Below are positions 8,739 to 20,683 of a stretch of 64,000 nt of DNA, in pieces; position 1 is the first letter of the stretch; each line of letters opens with the position of its first letter. Source of the stretch: Macrostomum hystrix (taxonomy: Eukaryota; Platyhelminthes; Macrostomidae); NCBI GenBank assembly GCA_950097015.1, contig CATNEN010000008.1, positions 992,001 to 1,056,000 on the forward strand, given 5' to 3'. The position numbers were made by a program, and so were the translations under genes. The notes beneath the pieces were generated by a model. It did no database searches. It saw only the letters and a list, made by a program, of their open reading frames with translations, and was not told the DNA's origin.

Positions 8739-11323
8739 CTAGGAACAGCCACAGTTTATCTAGGAACTGCCACAGTTTATCTAGGAACTGTCACAGTTTA
8801 TCTAGGAACTGCCACAGTTTATCTAGGAACTGTCACAGTTTATCTAGGAACTGTCACAGTTTATCTAGGAACTGCCACAGTTTATCTAGGAACTGTCACA
8901 GTTTATCTAGGAAATGTCACAGTTTATCTAGTAACTGCCACAGTTTATCTAGGAAATGTCACAGTTTATCTAGGAACTGTCAAAGTTTATCTAGGAAATG
9001 TCACAGTTTATCTAGTAACTGTCACAGTTTATCTAGGAACTGTCACAGTTTATCTAGGAACTGTCACAGGTTATCTAGGAACTGTCACAGTTTATCTAGT
9101 AACTGTCACAGTTTATCTAGGAAATGCCACAGCTTATCTAGGAACTGTCACAGGTTATCTAGGAAATGTCACAGTTTATCTAAGAAATGTCACAGTTTAT
9201 CTAGGAACTGTCACAGTTTATCTAGGAACTGTCACAGTTTATCTAGGAAATGTCACAGTTTATCTAGTAACTGCCACAGCTTATCTAGGAACTGTCACAG
9301 GTTATCTAGGAAATGTCACAGTTTATCTAAGAAATGTCACAGTTTATCTAGGAACTGTCACAGTTTATCTAGGAACTGTCACAGTTTATCTAGGAACTGT
9401 CACAGTTTATCTAGGAACTGTCACAGTTTATCTAGGAACTGTCACAGTTTATCTAGGAACTGTCACAGTTTATCTAGGAACTGCCACAGTTTATCTAGGA
9501 ACTGTCACAGTTTATCTAGGAACTGTCACAGTTTATCTAGGAACTGCCACAGTTTATCTAGGAACTGTCACAGTTTATCTAGGAAATGTCACAGTTTATC
9601 TAGTAACTGCCGCAGTTTATCTAGTAACTGTCACAGTTTATCTAGGAACTGCCACAGTTTATCTAGGAACTGCCACAGTTTATCTAGGAAATGTCACAGT
9701 TTATCTAGGAAATGTCCGTTTATTTAGAAATGTCACAGTTTATCTAGGAACTGTCACAGTTTATCTAGGAACTGCCACAGTTTATCTAGGAACTGTCACA
9801 GTTTATCTAGGAACTGTCACAGTTTATCTAGGAACTGCCACAATTTATCTAGGAAATGTCACAGTTTATCTAGTAACTGTCACAGTTTATCTAGGAACTG
9901 CCACAGTTTATCTAGGAACTGTCACAGTTTATCTAGGAAATGTCCGTTTATTTAGAAATGTCACAGTTTATCTAGGAACTGTCACAGTTTATCTAGGAAC
10001 TGCCACAGTTTATCTAGGAACTGTCACAGTTTATCTAGGAACTGTCACAGTTTATCTAGGAAATGTCACAGTTTATCTAGTAACTGTCACAGTTTATCTA
10101 GGAACTGTCACAGTTTATCTAGGAAATGTCCGTTTATTTAGAAATGTCACAGTTTATCTAGGAACTGTCACAGTTTATCTAGGAAATGTCACAGTTTATC
10201 TAGTAACTGTCACAGTTTATCTAGGAACTGCCACAGTTTATCTAGGAACTGTCACAGTTTATCTAGGAAATGTCCGTTTATTTAGAAATGTCACAGTTTA
10301 TCTAGGAACTGTCACAGTTTATCTAGGAACTGTCACAGTTTATCTAGGAACTGTCACAGTTTATCTAGGAACTGTCACAGTTTATCTAGGAACTGCCACA
10401 GTTTATCTAGGAACTGTCACAGTTTATCTAGGAACTGCCACAGTTTATCTAGGAAATGTCACAGTTTATCTAGGAACTGCCACAGTTTATCTAGGAACTG
10501 TCACAGTTTATCTAGGAAATGTCCGTTTATTTAGAAATGTCACAGTTTATCTAGGAACTGTCACAGTTTATCTAGGAACTGTCACAGTTTATCTAGGGAC
10601 TGTCACAGTTTATCTAGGAACTGCCACAGTTTATCTAGGAACTGTCACAGTTTATCTAGGAACTGTCACAGTTTATCTAGGAAATGTCACAGTTTATCTA
10701 GTAACTGCCACAGTTTATCTAGGAACTGTCACAGTTTATCTAGGAACTGTCACAGTTTATCTAGGAACTGCCACAGTTTATCTAGGAACTGCCACTGTTT
10801 ATCTAGGAACTGCCACAGTTTATCTAGGAACTGCCACAGTTTATCTAGGAAATGTCCGTTTATTTAGAAATTCTCACTGTTTATTAAGGAACTGTCACAG
10901 TTTATCTAGGAACTGTCACAGTTTATCTAGGAAATGTCCGTTTATTTAGAAATTATCACTGTTTATTAAGGAACTGTCACAGTTTTTCTTGAAACTGTCA
11001 CAGTTTATCTAGGAAATGTCCGTTTATTTAGAAATTCTCACTGTTTATTAAGGAACTGTCACAGTTTTTCTTGAAACTGTCACAGTTTATCTAGGAAATG
11101 TCCGTTTATTTAGAAATTCTCACTGTTTATTAAGGAACTGTCACAGTTTTTCTTGAAACTGTCACAGTTTATCTAGGAAATGTCCGTTTATTTAGAAATT
11201 ATCACTGTTTATTAAGGAACTGTCACAATTTTTCTTGAAACTGTCACAGTTTATCTAGGAAATGTCCGTTTATTTAGAAATTATCACAGTTTATCTAGGA
11301 ACTGTCACAGTTTTTCTTGAAAC
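8739..11323. repeat. 21-bp minisatellite, about 2.6 kb, with composite units at its right end
   Basis: The basic unit is CTAGGAACTGTCACAGTTTAT. Its core AACTGTCACAGTT is an inverted repeat (AACTGT, C, ACAGTT). Variants AAATGT, GCCACAG and GTAACTG recur. A shortened unit with GTCCGTTTATTTAG appears from about 9,715 on, and from about 10,855 to 11,290 the array becomes a higher-order repeat of about 82 bp made of four diverged subunits. It lies upstream of the receptor start codon. Confidence 0.95.
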
Positions 11324-12520
11324 TTTTATATAGCTTTAATGTATCCAACAAAGAAAAAACAATTTTCTTAGCGTGTGATTTCCCAGCTGAGCAAAGCATC
11401 TAGCAGATAGTGCTCAACCCAGTCTTGTAGAAGGAAAAAAACGGTTCACTATCTGAAGTGAGAAGCCCCCTCATTGCCCACCGCCATCAAACTCACGATG
11501 ACAGTTTAGAGAGGCTTGGTAAAATTAATTTTGCAGGATTCTAGCTTGTAATGCCGGTTCTATCCCTCTCTCTTCTCTTCTCCCTCTATTTAGAGCTTGT
11601 GTATTTTTTGTAACAAAAAACTTGTTTTGCCGCTTGCCACTTCTCAAATCGACCAGTTTGCAGATGGCGGCAGTTTTCTTCTCCGATCGTCTCAGCTTTT
11701 TTCTTATCGGTATCTTTCCGTAGTAGCTGAAAGAACGTTCGCGAACACGCCCTCTCGTCAGACAGTGTACGCTCTCACTGTGCCTTGGGGTTGGCCCGAA
11801 TGGGTATTAATTGTACGACAAGCCTCCAAACCTGCTTTCAGCAAATTCATGTGCCAGGCCTTGCCGCGGAATCGAGCTCGGGACGCATGATACTTGAGAC
11901 AAACTATCAGGCAGAAGGACCCGGCCTTTGCTGATGGCATAGAAAACTTTGTTTTGCCAGATTAAATTCACAAATAGTTTTTCTGCTTTGCTTTAGCTTC
12001 TAATTTTGGTCAGTTCCCCTCAGTGACCCGCAAATGTATTGGAGCTGGAACTGACGGCTAGTTAGGATAGGCTGAGAGACAGAACAACATTAATCTCTCA
12101 GCCTGCTAGTCTTTTGAGAAAATATAGATTCAAAGTCCAACGCAAATTTTTTTGAGAAACATTTTTTTGTAGGATAAGCCTTGGTCAGAGCTAAACTCAA
12201 TAGAGCTTTGCATATAATGAAACAAACTAATTGAAAAATAGCCAACTGCTTTGATAATACTCATCCATCTCTGATTATTGTGGAGCGGATCTGTTCCTGG
12301 ATTCATTCATCTTTATATTAATCTGACAGTTTTAATGTGAAATGCTTTGCTAAGCCTCACTGTTTGATAAGGCCGGACTAGATGAGCTGGGCAAATGATT
12401 GAAAAAAGTCATGTAATTCAGATGACTTTAACTGGATAGTTTATTAATTAGGCACTCTCTTGTGCAAACCTCAACTAAGCTGCTGAGCCGATTGGCGTTG
12501 CAATAAACTGGCTAGAATTC
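11324..12520. other. intergenic, no gene seen
   Basis: AT-rich sequence between two arrays. The only recognisable piece is a truncated SINE at 11754-11886. Confidence 0.5.
11754..11886 (-). mobile_element. SINE family 1, truncated copy
   Basis: Shares the GTGCCTTGG-GTTGGCCC block and the CGCGGAATCGAGCTCGGGAC part of the head with the other copies, but lacks the distal tRNA-like end and the tail. It is more diverged than the copy at 21067. Confidence 0.7.
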
Positions 12521-13433
12521 TGGGGTGGGTTCAGCCTGCAATGGTTTTGGGGTGGGTGTGCAATGGTTTTGGGGTGGGTGTGTAATGGTTTTGGGGTGGG
12601 TTCGCAATGGTTTTGGGTGGGTGTGCAATGGTTTTGGGGTGGGTGTGCAATGGTTTTGGGGTGGGTTCGCAATGGTTTTGGGGTGGGTGTGCAATGGTTT
12701 TGGGGTGGGTGTGCAATGGTTTTGGGGTGGGTGTGCAATGGTATTGGGGTGGGTGTGTAATGGTTTTGGGGTGGGTTCGCAATGGTTTTGGGGTGGGTGT
12801 GCAATGGTTTTGGGGTGGGTGTGCAATGGTTTTGGGGTGGGTTCGCAATGGTTTTGGGGTGGGTGTGCAATGGTTTTGGGGTGGGTGTGCAATGGTTTTG
12901 GGGTGGGTGTGCAATGGTATTGGGGTGGGTGTGCAATGGTATTGGGGTGGGTGTGCAATGGTATTGGGGTGGGTGTGCAATGGTTTTGGGGTGGGTGTGC
13001 AATGGTATTGGTGTGGGTGTGCAATGGTTTTGGGGTGGGTGTGCAATGGTTTGGGTTGGAGTGCAATGGTTTGGTTGGGAGTGCAATGGTTTGGTTTGGA
13101 GTGCAATGGTTTGATTGGGAGTGCAATGGTTTGGTTGGGAGTGCAATGGTTTGGTTGGGAGTGCAATGGTTTGGTTTGGAGTGCAATGGTTTGGTTTGGA
13201 GTGCAATGGTTTGGTTTGGAGTGCAATGGTTTGAGTGGGTGTGCAATGGTTTGGGTTGGAGTGCAATGGTTTGAGTTGGAGTGCAATGGTTTGGTTTGGA
13301 GTGCAATGGTTTGGTTTGGAGTGCAATGGTTTGGTTTGGAGTGCAATGGTTTGAGTGGGTGTGCAATGGTTTGGGTTGGAGTGCAATGGTTTGGGTTGGA
13401 GTGCAATGGTTTGGGTTGGAGTGCAATAGTTTG
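12521..13433. repeat. G-rich minisatellite, 22-bp units passing into 20-bp units
   Basis: From 12521 to about 13045 the unit is TGCAATGGTTTTGGGGTGGGTG (22 bp, variants with TATT or TTCG), and from there to 13433 it is GTGCAATGGTTTGGNTTGGA (20 bp). The shared TGCAATGGTTT shows a common origin. In the first half each unit has GGGG and GGG runs, a strong G-quadruplex signature on the plus strand. Open frames exist on both strands only because the units lack stops. Confidence 0.95.
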
Positions 13434-14864
13434 GGTGTTACAAGCTTACGCATCGTACAATATCTTTGATTTCGAATTATCAAAAACTCTCATCCAGAAA
13501 CTTGCGGTCGCGTGTCTCCAATGCTGGTAAATTACAGATCGCGAGGGTATTATTTTCTGCTTTTCCTGAAAAGAGAACCCAGAGCAGATAACGGAGGGCA
13601 GGATATGCAGAAACACCTGTTTCAAAGGTTTGCGTGATGGAGGCCCAGGGGACTAGCATTGGATGATTATAGATTATCGCAGCAGTCGGCGATTCTCATT
13701 TTTCTTTCTCTGTCCTGTCTGGTGAACTTATCCACTGTGTCACACTGCGCCAGTTTTTGTAATTCAGAATTTTTGGCTGCATTTCCAGATGCCCGTGAGA
13801 GGCGATGGCGCAGATAGAGTTGCCTCTCTTGTAGAAATGCAAAATAGCACCCACCTATTCATAATGAAGTCCGTGTTTTAATTTATGACTGCCTGTCTCC
13901 TACAAATGGTACCTTCAGTACCATAGACATTTCATGGAGCTGTCACTGGTTCGCGTATTAGAACCATTGGCGCACTCCCGAATCAATGAAAACTTTGGTT
14001 TCTATAGAAAGGTGTCTATTCTCTAGAGTTTGTTGCTTAGTTTCGTGCATTTAATATGCAGCCGTTGTCCCATCTTACCTTATTTGTGATGGTCCTCGAA
14101 AACACTTCCTTGCTGTGGCAGCAGAAATGAATGTTTCTGTTCCTTACTTTATTCCTACTTGTCAGTGAATTGTCGCTTGTTGACCCAACATTGTTCTTTC
14201 TAGTCACCTGTTAGATGCAGATCCGCTTTCAAGGCGTACAACAGTAATGCCTCGTCTCTCTATAAAAAAGACTGGCTCCTTAAGGGTATTGCTGCCGAAA
14301 AACCAACAAAAAGTGTATTTTCAGAATAAGTTTCTCGTTCCTCTCTGCATCTGTCTATTAGTTCTATGCCTGCCGGTATACCGGTATCTGATTGGTCCGT
14401 TGATTGGACCGACCAATCAGGGAGATGCAGCATTGTTGAACTGACACTTCAGCTTTCAAAATGAGCTATAATAGGAAACATTTATTGCTGCATCCACAAA
14501 TAAAATATACTAAAAAAGATGTTCAAATAATGCCTCCATATTATGCGCTGCAAGAATAGTTTTATCAATAACGCAAACAGGGCTCGGTACTTTGTAATGC
14601 AAAGCAACCTTGTGTACCTTACAGGTCAAGGAATGGATGAGAGAGGTGATGAGTCACGGGAGGGTTGATTCGAGGGAGATATGAGACATGGTAGAGATGA
14701 GACAGAGGAGAGATGAGGGAAGTGGGAATATATGAATTGTGAGTATGTGAATTGGCAGCATCCGGTTGGCAACCCCTGTGCCTAATGCAAAATGTGTTAA
14801 ATACATGTTTTTGACGTGCGCTCATAAAAACTACGACCAAAAAATGATAGACAAGGCGCAGTCG
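13434..14864. other. intergenic, no gene seen
   Basis: The 3' flank of the thioredoxin gene. It contains an inverted-repeat cluster at 14373-14420 and a purine-rich stretch of GAGA/GATGAGA repeats at 14630-14735. No coding region could be supported. Confidence 0.45.
14373..14420. other. palindrome and inverted-repeat cluster with CCAAT motifs
   Basis: A perfect palindrome CCGGTATACCGG (14373-14384) is followed by a 10-bp stem CTGATTGGTC (14388-14397) and GACCAATCAG (14411-14420). A nested GGTCC/GGACC pair (14394-14398 and 14406-14410) could form a competing hairpin. Three ATTGG/CCAAT pentamers fall within 30 bp. Confidence 0.7.
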
Positions 14865-17800
14865 TCACTTGCCAGTCTTCGACTTGACAGTTTTATTGGC
14901 GTTGGCTTGTCTGTCTGCTGGAAATGCACCATTTTTCATCAGCAGCTGCTCGATCTTTGTTGAGCTAGCGTCCACAACCACCCCCACATTGTTGCTGTCG
15001 CTTAAAAGTACAAATGTTGGCACCGCTGTCACTTCGTAATTTTCCGCAACATCCTGCATGGTGTGATAAAAGCACAGCAGATCTGGATTAAAATGATAGA
15101 TAAATTTCTGCAATTCAACTCAGAAGAATGTGCTTCTCCCAGGTACTTCAAGACATCGGATCTAAAGCCCTCCGATTCTTCATGACATCGGACCTAAAGC
15201 CCTCCGATTCTTCATGACATCGGACCTAAAGCCCTCCGATTCTTCATGACATCGGACCTAAAGCCCTCCGATTCTTCATGACATCGGATCTAAAGCCCTC
15301 CGATTCTTCATGACATCGGATCTAAAGCCCTCCGATTCTTCATGACATCGGATCTAAAGCCATCCGATTCTTCATGACATCGGATCTAAAGCCCACCGAT
15401 TCTTCATGACATCGGATCTAAAGCCATCCGATTCTTCATGACATCGGACCTAAAGCCCTCCGATTCTTCATGACATCGGACCTAAAGCCCTCCGATTCTT
15501 CATGACATCGGATCTAAAGCCCTCCGATTCTTCATGACATCGGATCTAAAGCCCTCCGATTCTTCATGACATCGGATCTAAAGCCATCCGATTCTTCATG
15601 ACATCGGATCTAAAGCCCACCGATTCTTCATGACATCGGATCTAAAGCCATCCGATTCTTCATGACATCGGATCTAAAGCCCTCCGATTCTTCATGACAT
15701 CGGATCTAAAGCCATCCGATTCTTCATGACATCGGATCTAAAGCCCTCCGATTCTTCATGACATCGGATCTAAAGCCCTCCGATTCTTCATGACATCGGA
15801 CCTAAAGCCATCCGATTCTTCATGACATCGGACCTAAAGCCCTCCGATTCTTCATGACATCGGATCTAAAGCCCTCCGATTCTTCATGACATCGGATCTA
15901 AAGCCATCCGATTCTTCATGACATCGGACCTAAAGCCCTCCGATTCTTCATGACATCGGATCTAAAGCCCTCCGATTCTTCATGACATCGGATCTAAAGC
16001 CATCCGATTCTTCATGACATCGGACCTAAAGCCCTCCGATTCTTCATGACATCGGACCTAAAGCCCTCCGATTCTTCATGACATCGGACCTAAAGCCCTC
16101 CGATTCTTCATGACATCGGACCTAAAGCCCCCCGATTCTTCATGACATTGGATCTACATTGTAAAGCCCTCCGATTCTTCATGACATCGGATCTAAAGCC
16201 ATCCGATTCTTCATGACATCGGATCTAAAGCCCTCCGATTCTTCATGACATCGGATCTAAAGCCCACCGATTCTTCATGACATCGGATCTAAAGCCCTCC
16301 GATTCTTCATGACATCGGATCTAAAGCCCTCCGATTCTTCATGACATCGGATCTAAAGCCATCCGATTCTTCATGACATCGGATCTAAAGCCATCCGATT
16401 CTTCATGACATCGGATCTAAAGCCCACCGATTCTTCATGACATCGGATCTAAAGCCATCCGATTCTTCATGACATCGGATCTAAAGCCCACCGATTCTTC
16501 ATGACATCGGATCTAAAGCCATCCGATTCTTCATGACATCGGATCTAAAGCCCACCGATTCTTCATGACATCGGATCTAAAGCCCTCCGATTCTTCATGA
16601 CATCGGATCTAAAGCCATCCGATTCTTCATGACATCGGATCTAAAGCCCACCGATTCTTCATGACATCGGATCTAAAGCCCTCCGATTCTTCATGACATC
16701 GGATCTAAAGCCCACCGATTCTTCATGACATCGGACCTAAAGCCCTCCGATTCTTCATGACATCGGACCTAAAGCCCTCCGATTCTTCATGACATCGGAT
16801 CTAAAGCCATCCGATTCTTCATGACATCGGATCTAAAGCCATCCGATTCTTCATGACATCGGATCTAAAGCCCTCCGATTCTTTAAGGCATTGGTATTCG
16901 CTGCACTTTGTTTCTTAGGCCAGAATTATTCATTCACAGCAAATTCAGCACTCCAAGTCAAGTATTTTTTTAATTAAACTGAACTGACTGTATTTCTGAA
17001 ATCACAGTGGGAGTGAAAACACAGCCTGGTCTGATTTCCGCAAAAAATCTGATTTTCAATGTTTTCATTTCTAGACACGTGCAATTATAGACGCTTCAAT
17101 TTCCTGAACGGAAGCTAAGGGCATCATTAAATTAGCCAAAGTATGAAATACTGAAATCAAATTTCGACTCAGTTGAACATTTTCCTAATATTGCACTGTC
17201 AATGCTTCTAATGAAAATCAGAATCAAATAGCTAAGCAATACTACTACACTTTTTCAAGTAGTAAGCGAAGCTTTTTGAGTGTTTAGTTTCAAAAAGCTT
17301 GGCCCTAAATTGTTGAGACAGTACGTTCCCTAAGGTGCATATCCCATGAGGTCTGCTTTCCAAAAGCTGCAAAATCCCTGCACTGCTGTGGTGGGTTGTG
17401 GGCGATGGAACATCATTTGATGACACTGGACCCGCAGCCAGTGTGGAGGCAATTCGCCCATTTCTCTGACTCCTGAGCACAGATGCTCATAGGTACTGTT
17501 TGCAGGCACGCGCTTACACAAGTGTGTACATCTGCCCTGACTTTCTCATTGTCAGGCAGTGTACACTCTCACTGTGCCTTGGAGGTTGGCCCTCAAGGGT
17601 GTAAATTTCACGACAAGCCCCCAAGCCTTCTCTCCGCGGCTGCGCCCCAAATGAATGTGAGCTAACCGCGGAATCGAGCACCTCCATCACCCACTTTCAC
17701 ACTCCGATTGCCGAATTCAACAGCAACTCACTCACGGGCAGACTGTCTACGTTGATCTTGGCGAAAGCGACGTCGTTGAATCGGCGTGCAATGCGCTCCA

Positions 17801-18233
17801 GCCGCGGCGCGAACTCCACACAGGTTCCGCACCATTTGGCGCTGAAGCAGAGCATCACCAGGCGGCTTTGGTGACTGTTGCTTCCCTCATTTTTTGGCGT
17901 TTTAGTAGAATTTTCGAGCAGTTTCTGCAGATCAGAAGCGTCAGTCAGCTCAACCACAACAGATGGAGTTGGTAATGCTGAGTCAGTTTGCTCAGCCATT
18001 TCAGTCTGTTTTGTCTTGTCAAGCGATGCCATGCTGCCTGCTGCCTGGGAGATCTTTAACGACAGCTGCCGCTTCGACTCGTCTTGTTTCGCTAAGGCTT
18101 CAAGCGTTTGCTCTTCTGGCAGCACTTCATCTTTGGATTTTTCTTTGCTGTTCTTTGAGTTGACCCTCTTAACATTAGTGGTTTCTTTTGAATCATCCAT
18201 TCCGATTTTCGTCAAGATAATACTGTGCTTCAT
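14865..18233 (-). CDS. thioredoxin-domain protein
   Basis: Two exons (17736-18233 and 14865-15053), joined phase 0, give 228 residues. Residues 1-90 are low-complexity, Lys/Ser/Glu-rich and probably disordered. The thioredoxin fold starts near VVVELTD (92-98), with the redox motif WCGTC at 134-138 (both Cys kept, Pro of the usual CGPC replaced by Thr), KINVDSLP completing exon 1 and the cis-Pro motif AVPTF in exon 2. It ends KTVKSKTGK with no further domain, so it is not a full glutaredoxin-3. I chose the acceptor at 15053 (ACCATGCAG) because it restores the normal spacing; the nearer alternative would insert about ten residues. There is no signal peptide. The start is the first ATG; an in-frame ATG follows at residue 12. 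Confidence 0.85.
15152..16883. repeat. 32-bp hairpin-ladder minisatellite in the thioredoxin gene intron
   Basis: About 54 units. Each reads ATCGGA, ten bases (TCTAAAGCCC or variants), TCCGAT, ten bases (TCTTCATGAC). ATCGGA and TCCGAT are reverse complements spaced equally in both directions, so either strand can fold as alternating 6-bp stems with 10-nt loops. The loop base before CCGAT varies (T, A or C), and ATCGGA alternates with a GGACCT variant after it. One disrupted unit lies near 16145. There are no unique spacers. Confidence 0.95.
16884..17395. other. remaining intron of the thioredoxin gene
   Basis: AT-rich intron sequence with no recognisable feature. Confidence 0.5.
17396..17680 (-). 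mobile_element. SINE family 1, head-truncated copy
   Basis: Carries the CCCGCAGCCAG, TGTGTACATCTGCC and GTTGGCCCTCAAGGG blocks shared with the copies at 21067 and 51682. It stops within the head at GCGGAATCGAGCA and sits only about 55 bp inside the intron from the exon-1 donor of the thioredoxin gene. Confidence 0.8.
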
Positions 18234-18477
18234 TTGAATTCTTTTCTGATTTAGCAGCTACGCTCATACTATGGGCATTGAGTTGATTTAGTCTATGAAT
18301 CAAAGTTAGCTATCCAAGCATTGCATAGTTCAGAACTATGTCTTTTATATATAGCAACAATACGTCGTCCTTGACAGCAAAATACTCGTGCGAATACCTA
18401 CAGGTGTATTTCTCCGACTGTGTGTCTGGTATGCTCATGCATAACAATATGGGGAGTATGCCTTGTCTCACCATCAA

Positions 18478-19745
18478 ATCCACTCACATCATTACCGATT
18501 CCACTCGTATCATTACCGATTCCACTCACGTCATTACCGATTCCACTCACATCATTACCGATTCCACTCACATCATTACAGATTCCACTCGTATCATTAC
18601 CGATTCCACTCACATCATTACCGATTCCACTCGTATCATTACCGATTCCACTCACATCATTACCGATTCCACTCACATCATTACCGATTCCACTCACATC
18701 ATTACAGATTCCACTCTCATCGTTACCAAATCCGCTCTCATCATTCCAAAATCCGCTCTCATCGTTACCAAATCCGCTCTCATCATTCCAAAATCCGCTC
18801 TCATCGTTACCAAATCCGCTCTCATCATTCCAAAATCCGCTCTCATCGTTACCGAATCCGCTCTCATCGTTACCAAATCCGCTCTCATCGTTACCAAATC
18901 CGCTCTCATCGTTACCAAATCCGCTCTCATCAATACCAAATCCGCTCTCATCGTTACCAAACCGCTCTCATCAATACCAAATCCGCTCTCATCGTTACCA
19001 AATCCGCTCTCATCGTTACCAAATCCGCTCTCATCGTTACCAAATCCGCTCTCATCAATAACAAAACCGCTCTCATCGTTACCAAATCCGCTCTCATCGT
19101 TACCAAATCCGCTCTCATCGTTACCAAATCCGCTCTCATCGTTACCAAATCCGCTCTCATCGTTACCAAATCCGCTCTCATCGTTACCAAATCCGCTCTC
19201 ATCAATAACAAAACCGCTCTCATCGTTACCAAATCCGCTCTCATCGTTACCAAATCCGCTCTCATCGTTACCAAATCCGCTCTCATCGTTACCAAATCCG
19301 ATCTCATCGTTACCAAAACCGCTCTCATCGTTACCAAATCCGATCTCATCGTTACTAAAACCGCTCTCATCGTTACCAAATCCGCTCTCATCGTTACCAA
19401 ATCCGATCTCATCGTTACCAAAACCGCTCTCATCACTACCAAATCCGCTCTCATCAATACCAAATCCGCTCTCATCGTTACCAAATCCGCTCTCATCGTT
19501 ACCAAATCTGCTCTCATCGTTACCAAATCCGATCTCATCGTTACCAAATCTGCTCTCATCGTTACCAAATCCGATCTCATCGTTACTAAAACCGCTCTCA
19601 TCGTTACCAAATCCGCTCTCATCGTTACCAAATCCGCTCTCATCGTTACCAAATCCGATCTCATCGTTACCAAAACCGCTCTCATCAATACCAAATCCGC
19701 TCTCATCGTTACCAAATCCGCTCTCGTCGTTACCAAATCCGCACT
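18478..19745. repeat. 21-bp minisatellite made of two related subfamilies
   Basis: About 60 units. From 18478 to about 18715 the unit is TCATTACCGATTCCACTCACA; from 18715 to 19745 it is TCATCGTTACCAAATCCGCTC with ATTCCAAAA, CAATACC and GATCTC variants. Because 21 is a multiple of three and the units lack stops, long frames stay open on both strands (a 500-codon plus frame, for example), but none has normal protein composition. On the minus strand many of the first-type units read GATGTGAGTGG, a 5' splice-site-like string. Confidence 0.95.
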
Positions 19746-20329
19746 CTACCCAACAAAATCCACCCACGAAAATCTCCTTTATCTGCAACAACAGGCAGAC
19801 AGTGGCATTGGTGCAAGAGCTGCAGGAAAAAAGACCATAATTATAAAAAATCGATCCCACAAGAGATGCAGACTGGTGGAGCTGTTAGCATTGGCGTCAT
19901 TTGCTACCGAAATCTTACACCAACTGCCTCGCTGCCCCTGAATATGTCTAATTCTAGCATGCTGTGCAGCAAGTGGGTTTCGTTTTGCCGCTAAGTTGAA
20001 AATTGCTTTTATGCTAATTTCAGCTGAATTCGAACAAAACTGCCAAAAAAAACTGCTCGGTGGTGTTGGCGACTGGTTTTCGAGTGCTCATTTCTATCCC
20101 ATGGAGGTTAGTGGGGATTTTTTTAGTCGGGGAGATAAAATTCCAAAATAAAACTGCACCCAGAGCGCTTCAGTGTATGCACCTCAAAATGCCGGTTCCA
20201 GAGGAACTGCGAGCTCAAACCAACAATATAATAGCCAGGAAACTGCAAACAGCACCAGACCGGCAGACTGGACAGCAAGGCGACACGACAGTCTCGGCTT
20301 ATCAGCGAGAAATTTGAATTAAAGACACC
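19746..20329. other. 5' flank of the TARP gene
   Basis: No gene seen; probably promoter and transcription start of the plus-strand TARP-like gene. Confidence 0.4.
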
Positions 20330-20640
20330 ACAGACAGAGAGACACTTAAGAGATACACCACTAGACACTCAAGAGATACTCCACAGACATTCAAGAGATA
20401 CACCACAGACACTCAAGAGATACACCACAGACACTCAAGAGATACACCACAGACACTCAAGAGATACACCACAGACACTCAAGAGATACACCACAGTCAC
20501 TCAAGAGATACTCCACAGACACTCAAGAGATACACCACAGACACTCAAGAGATACACCACAGACACTCAAGAGATACACCACAGACACTCAAGAGATACA
20601 CCACAGACACTCAAGAGAGTCCCCATAGACAGACAGAGGG
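20330..20640 (+). repeat. 22-bp tandem repeat in the presumed 5' leader of the TARP gene
   Basis: About 14 units of ACACTCAAGAGATACACCACAG with a few CT and CC variants, ending 44 bp before the ATG at 20684. The plus-strand unit has almost no T, so a transcript of it would be A/C/G rich and little structured. Confidence 0.9.
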
Positions 20641-20683
20641 ACACTCAAGAGACCCACTAGATACAACCGACAGATAAACCACA

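Noticed and set aside
12475-13530. ORFs of about 300 codons on both strands
   Set aside because: Product of a 22/20-bp minisatellite; frames are open on both strands and change with unit length.
15152-16883. CRISPR-like regular array
   Set aside because: The spacing is regular, but there are no unique spacers, the host is eukaryotic and the array is intronic.
18338-19941. 500- and 492-codon ORFs with 7-residue repeats
   Set aside because: They follow from a 21-bp stop-free unit, and similar frames are open on the opposite strand; composition is unlike a real protein.
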